Assembly: GCA_038143535.1 (NCBI GenBank)
Contig: JAYQMD010000001.1
Location: 1,488,001-1,552,000, forward strand
Source: UBA7446 sp038143535
GTDB lineage: Bacteria; Bacteroidota; Bacteroidia; Flavobacteriales; Flavobacteriaceae
Direction of reading: 5' to 3'
DNA length: 64,000 nucleotides
Shown here: positions 43,543 through 53,435 of the stretch, one piece after another
Layout: each line of letters opens with the position of its first letter
Numbering within the stretch: position 1 is the stretch's first letter
Translations under genes and position numbers: made by a program
Notes under the pieces: model-generated
Told to the model about the DNA's origin: nothing
Databases searched by the model: none
What the model saw: the letters and a program-made list of their open reading frames with translations, nothing else

Positions 43543-45462
43543 CTACCAGTTAGGGTTTTGAATTAAATTTGAGTTTCTTGTTAATTCACTTGTTTTTATT
43601 GGATGCAGGTAATCCCTTTCTTTTAAAAAAGTTCGTTGACCAACTATGATTTTGGTGTAGTAATCATTAATATCTGTTGCATCAACTGACCATCCATGAA
43701 CAGGAGTATTAAAGTCTATATGGGCTGTCATCCACCTCCGCATATCATTATAACGATGTCCCTCAAATGAAAGTTCAATTTGACGTTCATTGTGTATAAT
43801 TCCTCGTAGTCCTTCTTTGGTAGTATGCTTATTAACATTTTTTGCAATTGCTGGGTCAGACCAACTTTCCTCAATGTTAGGTATTCCAGCTCTTTGACGA
43901 ATTAGGTTTAATGCATCATAAACCTCTTGAGTAGGACCATATGCTTCGTTAAGTGATTCAGCATAATTTAAATAAAGTTCTGCAAGTCTAATCAATGGCC
44001 AAGGATAATCAACAAGTAAGTTATAGGTTTGCCCCTCAGAGTCTGGGTGAACAATTTTCTTTAGAGCATATCCTGTAGTAAGGTAGTCGTTACTATTAGC
44101 TAATCGTCCATGAATTTCTCCCTTTCGCATTTTTAAATCCCATTTATACCCCCATCCACGATAGTGGCCACGATCAAAACCGAGATAGGCATAAAATCTA
44201 GGTTCACGATTTAAATTTAATTTTGCCGTTTGTTGTCCATACTGGGCTTGTAGAGTTTGTGATGACGATACGTAAGACAAATCATATCGATTATTATAAT
44301 CAAATGTGATGTCTTCATCAATAGGAAGTCCATTGTTTGTGTAGTATAATTCGGCCATTCGAAGTGTTGGAGAAACCCATTGCCATGCGGCTTCAACACG
44401 AGACGAATTAGGGTCCTTTAGAAGAGCCCCTGCTTGTATTTGCCACCAAGCATCATTTGAGCCTACTGGCCTAGAATGGCCCCAAATAAGCTCGTCGTTC
44501 CACCTGTCTGTGACCACATATATATTATTGTAAATTGATTTTAAAAAATCTGAATTTTGATAAGTACGCTTATCAGTTTCTAGTGGTTCATCATTAAAAT
44601 AATAAAACTCTATTCCATTTTCAACAGCAGCATCAATTGCCTCTTTTGCAGCATCAGCTGCTAGTTCCCACCTAGATTGCTCATAGTTTTGATTAAAAAA
44701 ATGTACCCCATCATTGTTTGTGAAAGTAGAATAAAGTTCTGTGTTGCCGTTAAAAAGTGGTGAAGCATAAAACAGGGTAACACGTGATTTTATGGATTTT
44801 GCAATCACTTGATCTATCCTCCCTAAGTTATTGTCGTTAATGACTCTTGGTGGAAGACCTGCAATAGCAGTATCTATCGTATTGATTATATAATTAAATA
44901 CTTCATCAACAGTAGCTCGCTTTACTTTTACTTCATCAACAGTAGCCGATATCGGAAGATTAGTATCAATAATTGGCACAGGGCCATATTTAATTAAGAT
45001 TAAATAGTGGAAATATGCTTTTAAAAACATTGCTTCTGATTTCCAGACAAGTTTTTCTGTTAATGACATATCTAGAACGTTATCTATATTGTCAATTAAG
45101 GTATTGCAAGCTCTAATTCCTTCAAACAAACTGTTCTGGCTATTTGGATCGTATTGATTATAACCAGACCAAAGGCTCAATATAGGATTATCTGATTGTT
45201 GCTCCCCTTTCATTAAATCAATTCCTGCTGGTTCTTTTGCAAAAGGTGTAGTAAGCTCATCTGTAGCCATTACAAAGGTCTCATACAGGTGATCATTTTC
45301 TGGAAGATGACTGTAACATGTAACTAGTGCTGTATACGCGGCATTCTTACGCTCAAAAAGGAGTGATAACTCTTGCGTTTTGTCTGGAACAATGTCCAGA
45401 TAATCATTACAAGATAAAATTGAAAAAATAATAAATATGTAAGGTATTTTTTTCATAATCAT
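43543..45462 (-). CDS. SusD/RagB family glycan-binding lipoprotein
   Basis: 639 residues. Lipobox SILSCNDYL. SusD-like TPR scaffold: N-terminal YTALVTCYSHLPENDHLYE, central LVWKSEAMFLKAYFHYLILIKYGPVPI, and the C-terminal RLAELYLNYAESLNEAYG and LRGIIHNERQIELSFEGHRYNDMRRW (from about residue 555), all diagnostic. It caps the SusC channel and delivers oligosaccharides. Its start overlaps the susC stop by four bases. Confidence 0.96.
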   Translation of the reverse strand: MIMKKIPYIFIIFSILSCNDYLDIVPDKTQELSLLFERKNAAYTALVTCYSHLPENDHLYETFVMATDELTTPFAKEPAGIDLMKGEQQSDNPILSLWSGYNQYDPNSQNSLFEGIRACNTLIDNIDNVLDMSLTEKLVWKSEAMFLKAYFHYLILIKYGPVPIIDTNLPISATVDEVKVKRATVDEVFNYIINTIDTAIAGLPPRVINDNNLGRIDQVIAKSIKSRVTLFYASPLFNGNTELYSTFTNNDGVHFFNQNYEQSRWELAADAAKEAIDAAVENGIEFYYFNDEPLETDKRTYQNSDFLKSIYNNIYVVTDRWNDELIWGHSRPVGSNDAWWQIQAGALLKDPNSSRVEAAWQWVSPTLRMAELYYTNNGLPIDEDITFDYNNRYDLSYVSSSQTLQAQYGQQTAKLNLNREPRFYAYLGFDRGHYRGWGYKWDLKMRKGEIHGRLANSNDYLTTGYALKKIVHPDSEGQTYNLLVDYPWPLIRLAELYLNYAESLNEAYGPTQEVYDALNLIRQRAGIPNIEESWSDPAIAKNVNKHTTKEGLRGIIHNERQIELSFEGHRYNDMRRWMTAHIDFNTPVHGWSVDATDINDYYTKIIVGQRTFLKERDYLHPIKTSELTRNSNLIQNPNW

Positions 45463-48400
45463 AGATTAAATTGTAACCCTAAGTTAAAAACTTTCTGAGG
45501 GGGGTAACCCAAGCCACCATCACCCATTTCAGGGTCCCATAGCTTAAATTTGCTTATATAAAACAAATTTACACCTGTAAAATAAATACGGGTATTTGTA
45601 TCTTTAAATATGCCCTTGTTGGGTGAGAAAGTATAACCAAACTCTATATTTTTTAATCTCAAAAAATCTCCATCACGAAGCCACCATGTAGACTTCTGAT
45701 CATTATTTGGAACACTTTCTGTTGAGAGTCTTGGCCAAAAACTATATATATCTGGATTATTTACTGACCAATGATTATCAGCAATATAGCTTAATGCATT
45801 ACGCTCTCCAATAAATGGTGCAATATCCTGACCTTGTCCAAATTTTCTAATTGTAAAAGAAGAACGCGCAGATCCTTGAAAAAATAATGAAAGATCAAAG
45901 TTTTTGTACATAGCAGAAAAACCGAACCCATATATTATTTCTGGTATATATGGTTTTCCAATTGGTGCATAGTCATTTTCATTGATAATACCATCGCCAT
46001 TAATATCAACATATTTGATATCACCAGGTAGATATCCAGCAACAGATGACGACAAACCGTTAAACTGTTCGGGTGAGTTTAAAATATCTTCTTCGTCAAT
46101 AAATAATCTTTCAGCAATAAGTCCCCAGTCTTGGTTTATTGGGTATCCGATTCTGCTTAAATTATCAAAAGGATATTCAGGTTCTCCATTAACTAAAATC
46201 TTGTTTGTTGAATATGTAAAGTTTCCTCTTCCCGTCAGTATAAGCCCGTTTTTAAATGCCTTATTGTAGTCTAATGAAATATCAACGCCTTCAGAATGAA
46301 CTTCACCAATGTTGCTATTAACAGTAGAAGTTAGCCCCATTGTTTGAGGAATATAATCCCATGCCTGATATATCTTTTCTCGCTTTTCAGTAAAGTATTC
46401 AAGTTGCACCATTAAGGCATTATTGTATTCAAATTCAAGGCCGAAATTCGTCTTTTTCGCCACCTCCCAGGTTACGTTAGGATTAGAATATCTATTTATG
46501 TTATAACCATTATAATAGTTATTAAAGTTTTTACCAAAAGTATAGCCTGTTGAACCATCATTAAAATTTACGTCAGATAAATAGAAAAAACGATCTTGTT
46601 CAGATGAGATACCATCATTACCAACCAAACCATAGCTGAAGCGTAATTTCAGCATAGTGAATTTTGGAAGTAAAGATTTTATAAAACGCTCTTCTGAAAG
46701 CATCCACCCTCCACCAACTGAGGGAAAAAAACCAAAACGTTCTTTTTCAGCAAAACGTTCTGAGCCATTATAACCAAAATTGATTTCTGTAAAATATTTT
46801 TCTTTAAAATTATATGAAACTCTTCCTGAAAGACCCATATTTCGCCGTGGAAGAGTTGAAAAGGCATTTTCATTATTAAGAGTATTTAATGACTCACTAG
46901 CATAATAAACAAATAAAGCTCCTAAATTATGCTTATCATCATTGAATCCTCTATTGTATTCAGTAATTAATTCATAATATGTATTACTATTACTTTCAGT
47001 GCTTACTATTGGATTGTTTAAAAACTCTGTCCCCTCTTGAATTTGATACAAAAAATAATTCACTCCTTGTTCAGTATCAATCTCAGCTACTCCGTAATAA
47101 AAAGGGGTGTACTCACGCTGAGTAGAGTTTCTTGAATAGCTCTTTATTGAGGCCATTGCTCGTAATTCTAAACCAGGTGTAATAAAATCTAAATTTTGTC
47201 TAAGTTGAGCTTGTGATAAGATAGTTGACTGCGAGTAGTCTCTATACCCCTTAACCATGTCAGCATATGGGTTTGGATAGCCTCCAAGTCCTTTGTTTCC
47301 AAAAAGTGTGTGATTAAAAATTTCTTGATTTGGAATATTATCAAAATATGCAGGAAAATTAACTGGATTAGCCTGCATGACACTATTAAATATATCACTA
47401 CCAGAGTCAATAGGACCGTTATAACGTTCGAAAAGAGATGAAAATTTAACTGCTATTTCAGTGGTACTTGTCAAATCAATATTTATATTGGCTCGAAGAT
47501 TAGATCGATTGATTTTAATATTGTTATTGAAATTACTTAACGGATCGACATTAAGAAGGCCATTATCTATGTTATGAGAAACAGATAAGTAATATTGTGC
47601 AACTTCACCTCCGCCAGAAACATTTAAATTTAATTTTTTATTTTCTGTAAAGTGGTTAATTAGACTTTTTTGCCAATCAAAATTAGGAAAAAGATTGGGG
47701 TCTAAATTTTGTTGTGTTCCATCAATTTTATACCTAGAGTAAAGTGGTAATGCGGTCTCATCACGCATTCGTAAAGCTTCATTATAAAGATTCATATAAG
47801 AAACCCCTTCTAAAAACTTGTTAACTTTAGATGGCATTGAAAATTTGTTTTCATAACGTACTGAAACTTTTGCTCTCCCTTTAGTTCCTTCTTTTGTCGT
47901 AACTAGTATCACACCATTTGCTCCTCTTGACCCGTATAATGAGGTTGCAGTAGCATCCTTCATAATAGAAAAACTTGCAATATTATCCGGCTCAATGCGA
48001 GCTAAATCATCTGTAGTTACTTGGAGGCCATCGATTAAGATAAGAGGATTGTTTTTATAACCAAAAGTTGTCACACCACGTATAAAAAACTGGGCATTGT
48101 CTTGTCCGGGTTCACCGGAACGCTGATATGAAATAACACCAGCAAGTTTACCCGCTAAACCAGCGGTAAAATTTGATGTTGGCTGCTGCAGCTCTGCGGG
48201 TTTGATAGTGCTTATAGATCCAATGACACTATTACGTTTCTGTTTTTGAAATGCCACGACTTGAACATCTTCTAACTCTTCAACATCTGATTCGAGTATG
48301 ATGTTTATATATCTTTGATTGTTAACTGCTACTGTTTTTGTTTTAAAGCCTAGATATGAAAAAACAACTGAAGCATCCTTACTAGATAAATTCAAGACAT

Positions 48401-48575
48401 ACTTACCATCTAAGTCTGAAACAGTTCCATTATTAGTTCCATACTCGATAACAGTAACACCTGGGAGTTGAATTCCTGTATCATCGACTATTTCACCGGA
48501 AACTATATGTTGTTGCCCAAAAAGACCGCTAATGCAGAATATTAATGATAGGGCAGAGAAGGTCTTCTTAAACAT
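45459..48575 (-). CDS. SusC/RagA TonB-dependent glycan importer
   Basis: 1038 residues. Signal peptide, then a carboxypeptidase-D-like domain (about 22-105: VSGEIVDDTGIQLPGVTV, VFSYLGFKT). A plug domain follows with GKLAGVISYQRSGEPGQD, FFIRGVTTFG, NPLILIDG and DATATSLYGSRGANGVILVTTK, and then a 22-strand-type barrel ending KVFNLGLQFNL. It imports oligosaccharides using TonB energy, paired with the SusD protein. It is the second gene of the minus-strand PUL operon. Confidence 0.96.
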   Translation of the reverse strand: MFKKTFSALSLIFCISGLFGQQHIVSGEIVDDTGIQLPGVTVIEYGTNNGTVSDLDGKYVLNLSSKDASVVFSYLGFKTKTVAVNNQRYINIILESDVEELEDVQVVAFQKQKRNSVIGSISTIKPAELQQPTSNFTAGLAGKLAGVISYQRSGEPGQDNAQFFIRGVTTFGYKNNPLILIDGLQVTTDDLARIEPDNIASFSIMKDATATSLYGSRGANGVILVTTKEGTKGRAKVSVRYENKFSMPSKVNKFLEGVSYMNLYNEALRMRDETALPLYSRYKIDGTQQNLDPNLFPNFDWQKSLINHFTENKKLNLNVSGGGEVAQYYLSVSHNIDNGLLNVDPLSNFNNNIKINRSNLRANINIDLTSTTEIAVKFSSLFERYNGPIDSGSDIFNSVMQANPVNFPAYFDNIPNQEIFNHTLFGNKGLGGYPNPYADMVKGYRDYSQSTILSQAQLRQNLDFITPGLELRAMASIKSYSRNSTQREYTPFYYGVAEIDTEQGVNYFLYQIQEGTEFLNNPIVSTESNSNTYYELITEYNRGFNDDKHNLGALFVYYASESLNTLNNENAFSTLPRRNMGLSGRVSYNFKEKYFTEINFGYNGSERFAEKERFGFFPSVGGGWMLSEERFIKSLLPKFTMLKLRFSYGLVGNDGISSEQDRFFYLSDVNFNDGSTGYTFGKNFNNYYNGYNINRYSNPNVTWEVAKKTNFGLEFEYNNALMVQLEYFTEKREKIYQAWDYIPQTMGLTSTVNSNIGEVHSEGVDISLDYNKAFKNGLILTGRGNFTYSTNKILVNGEPEYPFDNLSRIGYPINQDWGLIAERLFIDEEDILNSPEQFNGLSSSVAGYLPGDIKYVDINGDGIINENDYAPIGKPYIPEIIYGFGFSAMYKNFDLSLFFQGSARSSFTIRKFGQGQDIAPFIGERNALSYIADNHWSVNNPDIYSFWPRLSTESVPNNDQKSTWWLRDGDFLRLKNIEFGYTFSPNKGIFKDTNTRIYFTGVNLFYISKFKLWDPEMGDGGLGYPPQKVFNLGLQFNL

Positions 48576-48624
48576 AAAAATATTTGTAAAATTAATGCCT
48601 GGTTTAATTTATTGCATTGAATAT

Positions 48625-51165
48625 TTACTGCTTGATAAATTTAGAAAAGGCCTTATCATATTTAATAAAATACACACCTGAATTTAAATCACTTACATCA
48701 ACATTATTTTCTTTCACTTTTCGTGTGTCAATTTTAGCACCAGTCACAGAATAGATGTCGACTTGATTTGTTTTTAGATCAGAGCTAATTGAAATTACTG
48801 AAGTCACGGGATTTGGATAAATAGTAAATGAAAATGATTTTAAATCATTTATGGCTAAACTATTAGAGTTTGAAAAGAACCAATTATCAATGTACATCAT
48901 TTCAATGTTACTACCGGCAGGGTCAAACTTAAATCCGGAAACGGAAGTTAAGTTTAATTCTCGTTCTTCTGGGAGTAAATGAAAATCTGATAGAGGAACA
49001 ATAATTCTTTCCCAATCAGAGGATTTAGACGGTGAAAGAGTACTCTTTTGCTCAGAGCCTCCGTCAAAAAAGAAGAAATCAAATTCCTCACCATTTTTAG
49101 ACCAAACATCCATGACCATATGTGTCATACCTGTGAAATCTTGAACTGTTCCACTATCGGTAGAAGTAGCTTCAAGATAAATACACCCATAATTAAGATT
49201 TTTTAATTTGATAACACTATTGCCGTTTTTAAGCTCAAATGGTGCAACTAATACTCCATCATTCCATGAGGCAGAGTTGAATGGCCCTGACCAATCTAAA
49301 CTTGTGTAAGTATCTCCAAAAATAGACTTCACAGTACTACTGTCAATATTTGGGTCTGAACTTTTAGAATCGGGTTCAACATCAGATGGAGGGGTGCATA
49401 CAACTGAACTATCTTTATAGAAAAGAAGGTTTGCCACATAAAAAATTGATGGAGTTCCACCAGCATCATTGTTCCACTTAAATTTTTGAACTGCAGTTTT
49501 AAGTAGCTCTTTTTCTACAGTATCAAAATCACATATTTTTAATTTTATAGTATTCCATTGTTGTCCTTTAACTTCTATAATTTTTTTAGACTCTGGTTGA
49601 ATTTCATCTAATAAAAAGAATTGTATAAAGCCATCTTCTTTAGCCCAAATGTCCATATGAACAAAGTCATATGTTGAAACATCAATAAAAGGTGAAGCAA
49701 ATTCATTCCCAACATAGGTTAAATTTGTAAATTTCATTAATTCCTCATTAATGCCTGTGTGCTTATCAAGGCTACTGCCACTCCAAGAAGCATTAAAAGT
49801 ATTTCCATTAGTTGATGCTGTTCCTTTTGAGAAAACATCAAATACATATCCATTTTGATAACGGCTAGACCATATAGGCAAAACCTCTGTATTTGAATAG
49901 CCTGGATCAGGTGCCTGATCAGATGGAGCATTTGGTAAAGGAGTACTACCCTCTGAAATGCTGAGATCATCTAAGTATCCAACAACTTTGTCGGAGTTGC
50001 CTTCCATGTTAAATTGTATAACAATCTGATCATATTCAATACTATTTATTAATTCATTACCAAATTCACGTTTGAAATCAAACTCAACTGTATTCCATTG
50101 GTCAGCCACTAACTCTTTATGAATACGCTTATCAGAATTATATGGTGCCGAAAGATCTCTGTTTTGTAATCTAAAGGATAATGAAGGATAATCTGTAGAA
50201 CCGCTCGAGTTACCATCCATTAAAGCTGATGGAACATATGCACGAACAGTGAATTTGTTTAGGGTTTTTAAATCCAGTTTGTTTTCATATTGTAACCGCA
50301 TTTGACTCCACCAATTTCCTGTATCACTGTATTTTAAAACTTTATTTGAGGAATCAGTTGGATCGGTGACAACAGTAAGCTCAACAGCTTCATCGCCTGG
50401 GCTACCTGGTTGGTAGCGTACACCGTTATTATAGGTTGAATCATTATTTGCATCAATATTCACTGAACCTTCAAAGTTGTCACCAACAGGACTCATTGTT
50501 TCATCCGCTACAAATGCACTTCCCTCAACAATTGTCAAATCATCAAGATAGCCAATAACAGCATCGTTAGCACCTTCCATATTGAACTGTATAACAATTT
50601 GATCGTACTGAGTGTCATTGATAACTTCATCACCAAATTCTTTACTAAAGTCAAATTCGGCTGTTACCCATTCACCAGTATTAACAAGCTGCTTGTGAAT
50701 TCTTTTATCAGTTTCCCAGGGTGAACTCAATTCTCTATTTTGGAGTCTAAAGCTTAAAGAAGGGTAATTAATATCTCCACTTTTTGTTCCTTCAAAACCA
50801 GATTCAACATATGCACGAACTATAAATTTATTATATAAAGATAGGTCCATTTTTTTTTCAGTCTGATATTTGACATTAGCATAAAAATTTGTACCACTAT
50901 CTTCATACTTCATCACTTTATTTGAAGAATCAGTTGGGTCCTCAATGATTGTAATTATGGTATTTTCAGCATCATCGGGTTGATAACGAATACCATTGTA
51001 AAAAGTAGGATCCATTTCAGTACCATTATTTTCCCAAGTACCTGTTTCGTCGCTTGCGGAAACATTAACATTACCTTCAAAATCATCTGGACTTGGAACC
51101 ATTGTTTCTTGAGATAAAACAAATGAATACGAAAAAATTAAGATTATTGTTAGGAATTGTTTCAT
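48625..51165 (-). CDS. exported T9SS protein with duplicated glycan-binding-like domains
   Basis: 846 residues with a signal peptide (to LSQE). Two homologous domains of about 190 residues (about 22-215 and 220-410) share MSPVGDNFEGSVNI-like starts, YPSLSFRLQNR, DKRIHK and QFNMEG...VIGYLDDL blocks. Two further related domains (about 430-590 and 600-770) resemble jelly-roll carbohydrate-binding modules. A type A T9SS domain (FTIYPNPVTSVISI to KFIKQ) ends it. No catalytic motif is seen. Its position ahead of susC and its repeated fold suggest a surface protein binding the locus's polysaccharide. Confidence 0.82.
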   Translation of the reverse strand: MKQFLTIILIFSYSFVLSQETMVPSPDDFEGNVNVSASDETGTWENNGTEMDPTFYNGIRYQPDDAENTIITIIEDPTDSSNKVMKYEDSGTNFYANVKYQTEKKMDLSLYNKFIVRAYVESGFEGTKSGDINYPSLSFRLQNRELSSPWETDKRIHKQLVNTGEWVTAEFDFSKEFGDEVINDTQYDQIVIQFNMEGANDAVIGYLDDLTIVEGSAFVADETMSPVGDNFEGSVNIDANNDSTYNNGVRYQPGSPGDEAVELTVVTDPTDSSNKVLKYSDTGNWWSQMRLQYENKLDLKTLNKFTVRAYVPSALMDGNSSGSTDYPSLSFRLQNRDLSAPYNSDKRIHKELVADQWNTVEFDFKREFGNELINSIEYDQIVIQFNMEGNSDKVVGYLDDLSISEGSTPLPNAPSDQAPDPGYSNTEVLPIWSSRYQNGYVFDVFSKGTASTNGNTFNASWSGSSLDKHTGINEELMKFTNLTYVGNEFASPFIDVSTYDFVHMDIWAKEDGFIQFFLLDEIQPESKKIIEVKGQQWNTIKLKICDFDTVEKELLKTAVQKFKWNNDAGGTPSIFYVANLLFYKDSSVVCTPPSDVEPDSKSSDPNIDSSTVKSIFGDTYTSLDWSGPFNSASWNDGVLVAPFELKNGNSVIKLKNLNYGCIYLEATSTDSGTVQDFTGMTHMVMDVWSKNGEEFDFFFFDGGSEQKSTLSPSKSSDWERIIVPLSDFHLLPEERELNLTSVSGFKFDPAGSNIEMMYIDNWFFSNSNSLAINDLKSFSFTIYPNPVTSVISISSDLKTNQVDIYSVTGAKIDTRKVKENNVDVSDLNSGVYFIKYDKAFSKFIKQ

Positions 51166-51538
51166 GGTCGATTTCGTGTTAAGTTATAAAGATCTCTAAA
51201 ATAAGCATTAAATTAATTTTCGGCAAAAAACTAATTGTTTGAATATTCTCATTTATTAAATTATTTATTAAAGAGGCACAATTTAATTGCAGTCCGCCCC
51301 TTCAAGCAATACCTAGAACAAGATAAGTGGATGTGTTTTGGGCATTATATAATATAAGTTATTGTTTATCAATGTATTATGAATTCACTATCTTTATAAA
51401 AAAGTGGATGTATTTTTATTAATTCAAAAAAAATGGGCTTTTTTTTGATTTCTTTGAAAGAAACTCTTTTTCTCGAAAAAGTGATAATTTTTGTTTTTCT
51501 GAAAATCTTTGGTATCCTTAACAATTGAATCTATTATT
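51166..51538. other. divergent control region of the polysaccharide locus
   Basis: 373 AT-rich bases between the first PUL gene (minus) and the regulator (plus). It holds a 10-base direct repeat AAGTGGATGT at 51325-51334 and 51402-51411, spaced 77 bases start to start, which is a candidate operator. No perfect TAnnTTTG box was found for either direction. Confidence 0.4.
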
Positions 51539-53185
51539 ATGAAATTTTTATCTTTTATAATTGCTTTTTCTCTGTTCCAAGAACTGGCATTATCTCAAAA
51601 TATAGACTCTTTACTTGTAATAATGGAAGAAACGATGTCAAAAAGAGCTGAGTATGATGCAGCAAAAGAGCAAAAAATAGCCGTGATGATGTCAGACTTG
51701 TCTGAAGAAGAAACCTCCTTCGAAAAGCAGTTTTTCATAACTAAGAATCTTATTTCAGAATACGAATACTATAGCTTTGATAAAACCTTACAATTTATCG
51801 ATCGCAACATACAACTCGCCAGAACTGTCGGAAACGATGCAATGCTATTAGAGTCCAATTTAAATTTAGCCAGGGTTTTAGCAACATCTGGTCGATACAT
51901 AGAAAGTATAGATGTGCTTGATGAAATCGATAGATCGATCATCAGTGAAAGATTGTTGAAGGACTATTTTTTTAACTATAAAAAGTGTTATTCTGAGTTG
52001 AGGTATTTTTCGAATATGACAAGTATTAATAATAAATACAACAACTTATATGCGGCTTATAGTGACTCCCTAAATCTTGAAGTATCAAAGCTTGATAAAA
52101 ATTCAATAGAATATTTATCAAGTATAGAGCAAAACTATAGAGACGCCAATGAATATGGCAAAGCACTTGAGGTCAATGCCAATATTCTATCCCTCACCGA
52201 ATCGGGTTATCGAGAATATTCATTAGCAACATTTAATAGATCTTATATGCTTAGAGATTATCTCAATGATTATGAAGGACAAAAAACAAATCTCATATTA
52301 TCCGCTATCTCAGACATTCAAAGTTCAGTAAAGGATAACGCTTCATTGTCCGATCTCGCCTCTATATTATTTGAAGAAGGTGCATTAGAAAAGGCGCACA
52401 AATACATAAACTATTCACTTGAAGATGCCCGATTTTACAACTCCAAGTTACGATCATTATCAATAAGCAAAGTTTTACCTGATATTTCAAATGCTTTTGA
52501 GGATATGATAAAAAAACAAAGTGATGAACAAAAACAGCAGCTTATTTATATTAGTATTTTATCTCTATTTCTTTCAATCACGATAATTCTGATTTACACG
52601 CAGAATAAGAAGATTAAAACAGGAAGAAGTGAGCTAAAAGCTGCAAACAATAAATTAGAAAAATTGAATCAAGAACTTCTTTCAGCAAATGAAAAACTAA
52701 ATAGATTAGTAAATGAATTATCAGAAGTCGATAAGGTAAAAGAACATTACATAGGATCATTTTTAAATCTTTATTCAGAGTATATTTCAAAATTGAATAC
52801 CTACAGAAAATTGGTTGATAAATATGTAAAAAACAATCAAATGAATGCGCTACTCAAACTTTCTAAGTCCAAGCAAATAATTGAAGATGAAATCGAAATC
52901 TTTAATAAAAACTTTGATGGTTCTTTTTTGCATATACATCCTAATTTTATCCCATCAGTAAATCAATTACTAAATGAGCATAAACAAATAGTTATTGAAG
53001 ATGATGGTAAACTCAATACAGAGTTACGCATTTTGGCATTGATAAGGATGGGAATAACAAGTAGCTCAAAAATCGCTAAAATTTTAAGATATTCCGTCAA
53101 TACAATTTATAATTATCGTGCGTCAATAAAAAACAGAGCAAAAGATAAATCTAATTTTGAGGTTTTGATAAAAAATATTCCATAA
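51539..53185 (+). CDS. DUF6377-type membrane-bound regulator of the polysaccharide locus
   Basis: 548 residues. A signal-like N-terminus precedes an exported helical sensor region with TPR-like repeats (about 20-330). One membrane helix (about 336-355: IYISILSLFLSITIILIYT) follows, then a coiled coil (about 360-400) and a cytoplasmic C-terminus with a LuxR-like helix-turn-helix (ALIRMGITSSSKIAKILRYS, then VNTIYNYRASIKNRAK). This is the layout of DUF6377 regulators that sit beside SusCD loci. ATG 51539 is preferred to an upstream TTG at 51509. Divergent placement suggests it controls the PUL operon. Confidence 0.87.
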   Translation: MKFLSFIIAFSLFQELALSQNIDSLLVIMEETMSKRAEYDAAKEQKIAVMMSDLSEEETSFEKQFFITKNLISEYEYYSFDKTLQFIDRNIQLARTVGNDAMLLESNLNLARVLATSGRYIESIDVLDEIDRSIISERLLKDYFFNYKKCYSELRYFSNMTSINNKYNNLYAAYSDSLNLEVSKLDKNSIEYLSSIEQNYRDANEYGKALEVNANILSLTESGYREYSLATFNRSYMLRDYLNDYEGQKTNLILSAISDIQSSVKDNASLSDLASILFEEGALEKAHKYINYSLEDARFYNSKLRSLSISKVLPDISNAFEDMIKKQSDEQKQQLIYISILSLFLSITIILIYTQNKKIKTGRSELKAANNKLEKLNQELLSANEKLNRLVNELSEVDKVKEHYIGSFLNLYSEYISKLNTYRKLVDKYVKNNQMNALLKLSKSKQIIEDEIEIFNKNFDGSFLHIHPNFIPSVNQLLNEHKQIVIEDDGKLNTELRILALIRMGITSSSKIAKILRYSVNTIYNYRASIKNRAKDKSNFEVLIKNIP

Positions 53186-53222
53186 AATAGCTATAAAAAC
53201 AAGTTTTGTTATTGAAAAAAAT

Positions 53223-53324
53223 TCAATTGGGACTACAATTATTCTCAAAAACAATAAATTATTTTAAGCAGAATTTTTTAATAAAAAATCAAGGTTCTGT
53301 TTCAAAAATAGATCAATTGGGACT
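53223..53324. repeat. 12-base direct repeat pair
   Basis: TCAATTGGGACT occurs at 53223-53234 and again at 53313-53324, 90 bases apart, in the space between convergent genes. The flanks are weakly similar. The function is unknown; possible remnants of a duplicated site. Confidence 0.45.
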
Positions 53325-53381
53325 TTAAACTTGCAGTGAAAAAGGCTTATTTTGTCTAAAGGATATTACAAATTTCAACAA

Positions 53382-53407
53382 AAAAAACCCCGCAAAAACG
53401 GGGTTTT
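53382..53407. terminator. bidirectional terminator
   Basis: Stem AAAAACCCCG / CGGGGTTTTT with loop CAAAAA, flanked by A and T runs. It sits between the convergent regulator (plus) and OmpA (minus) genes and can serve both. Confidence 0.85.
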
Positions 53408-53435
53408 TAATTATTTAAATTTAAAGTAAACAAGA

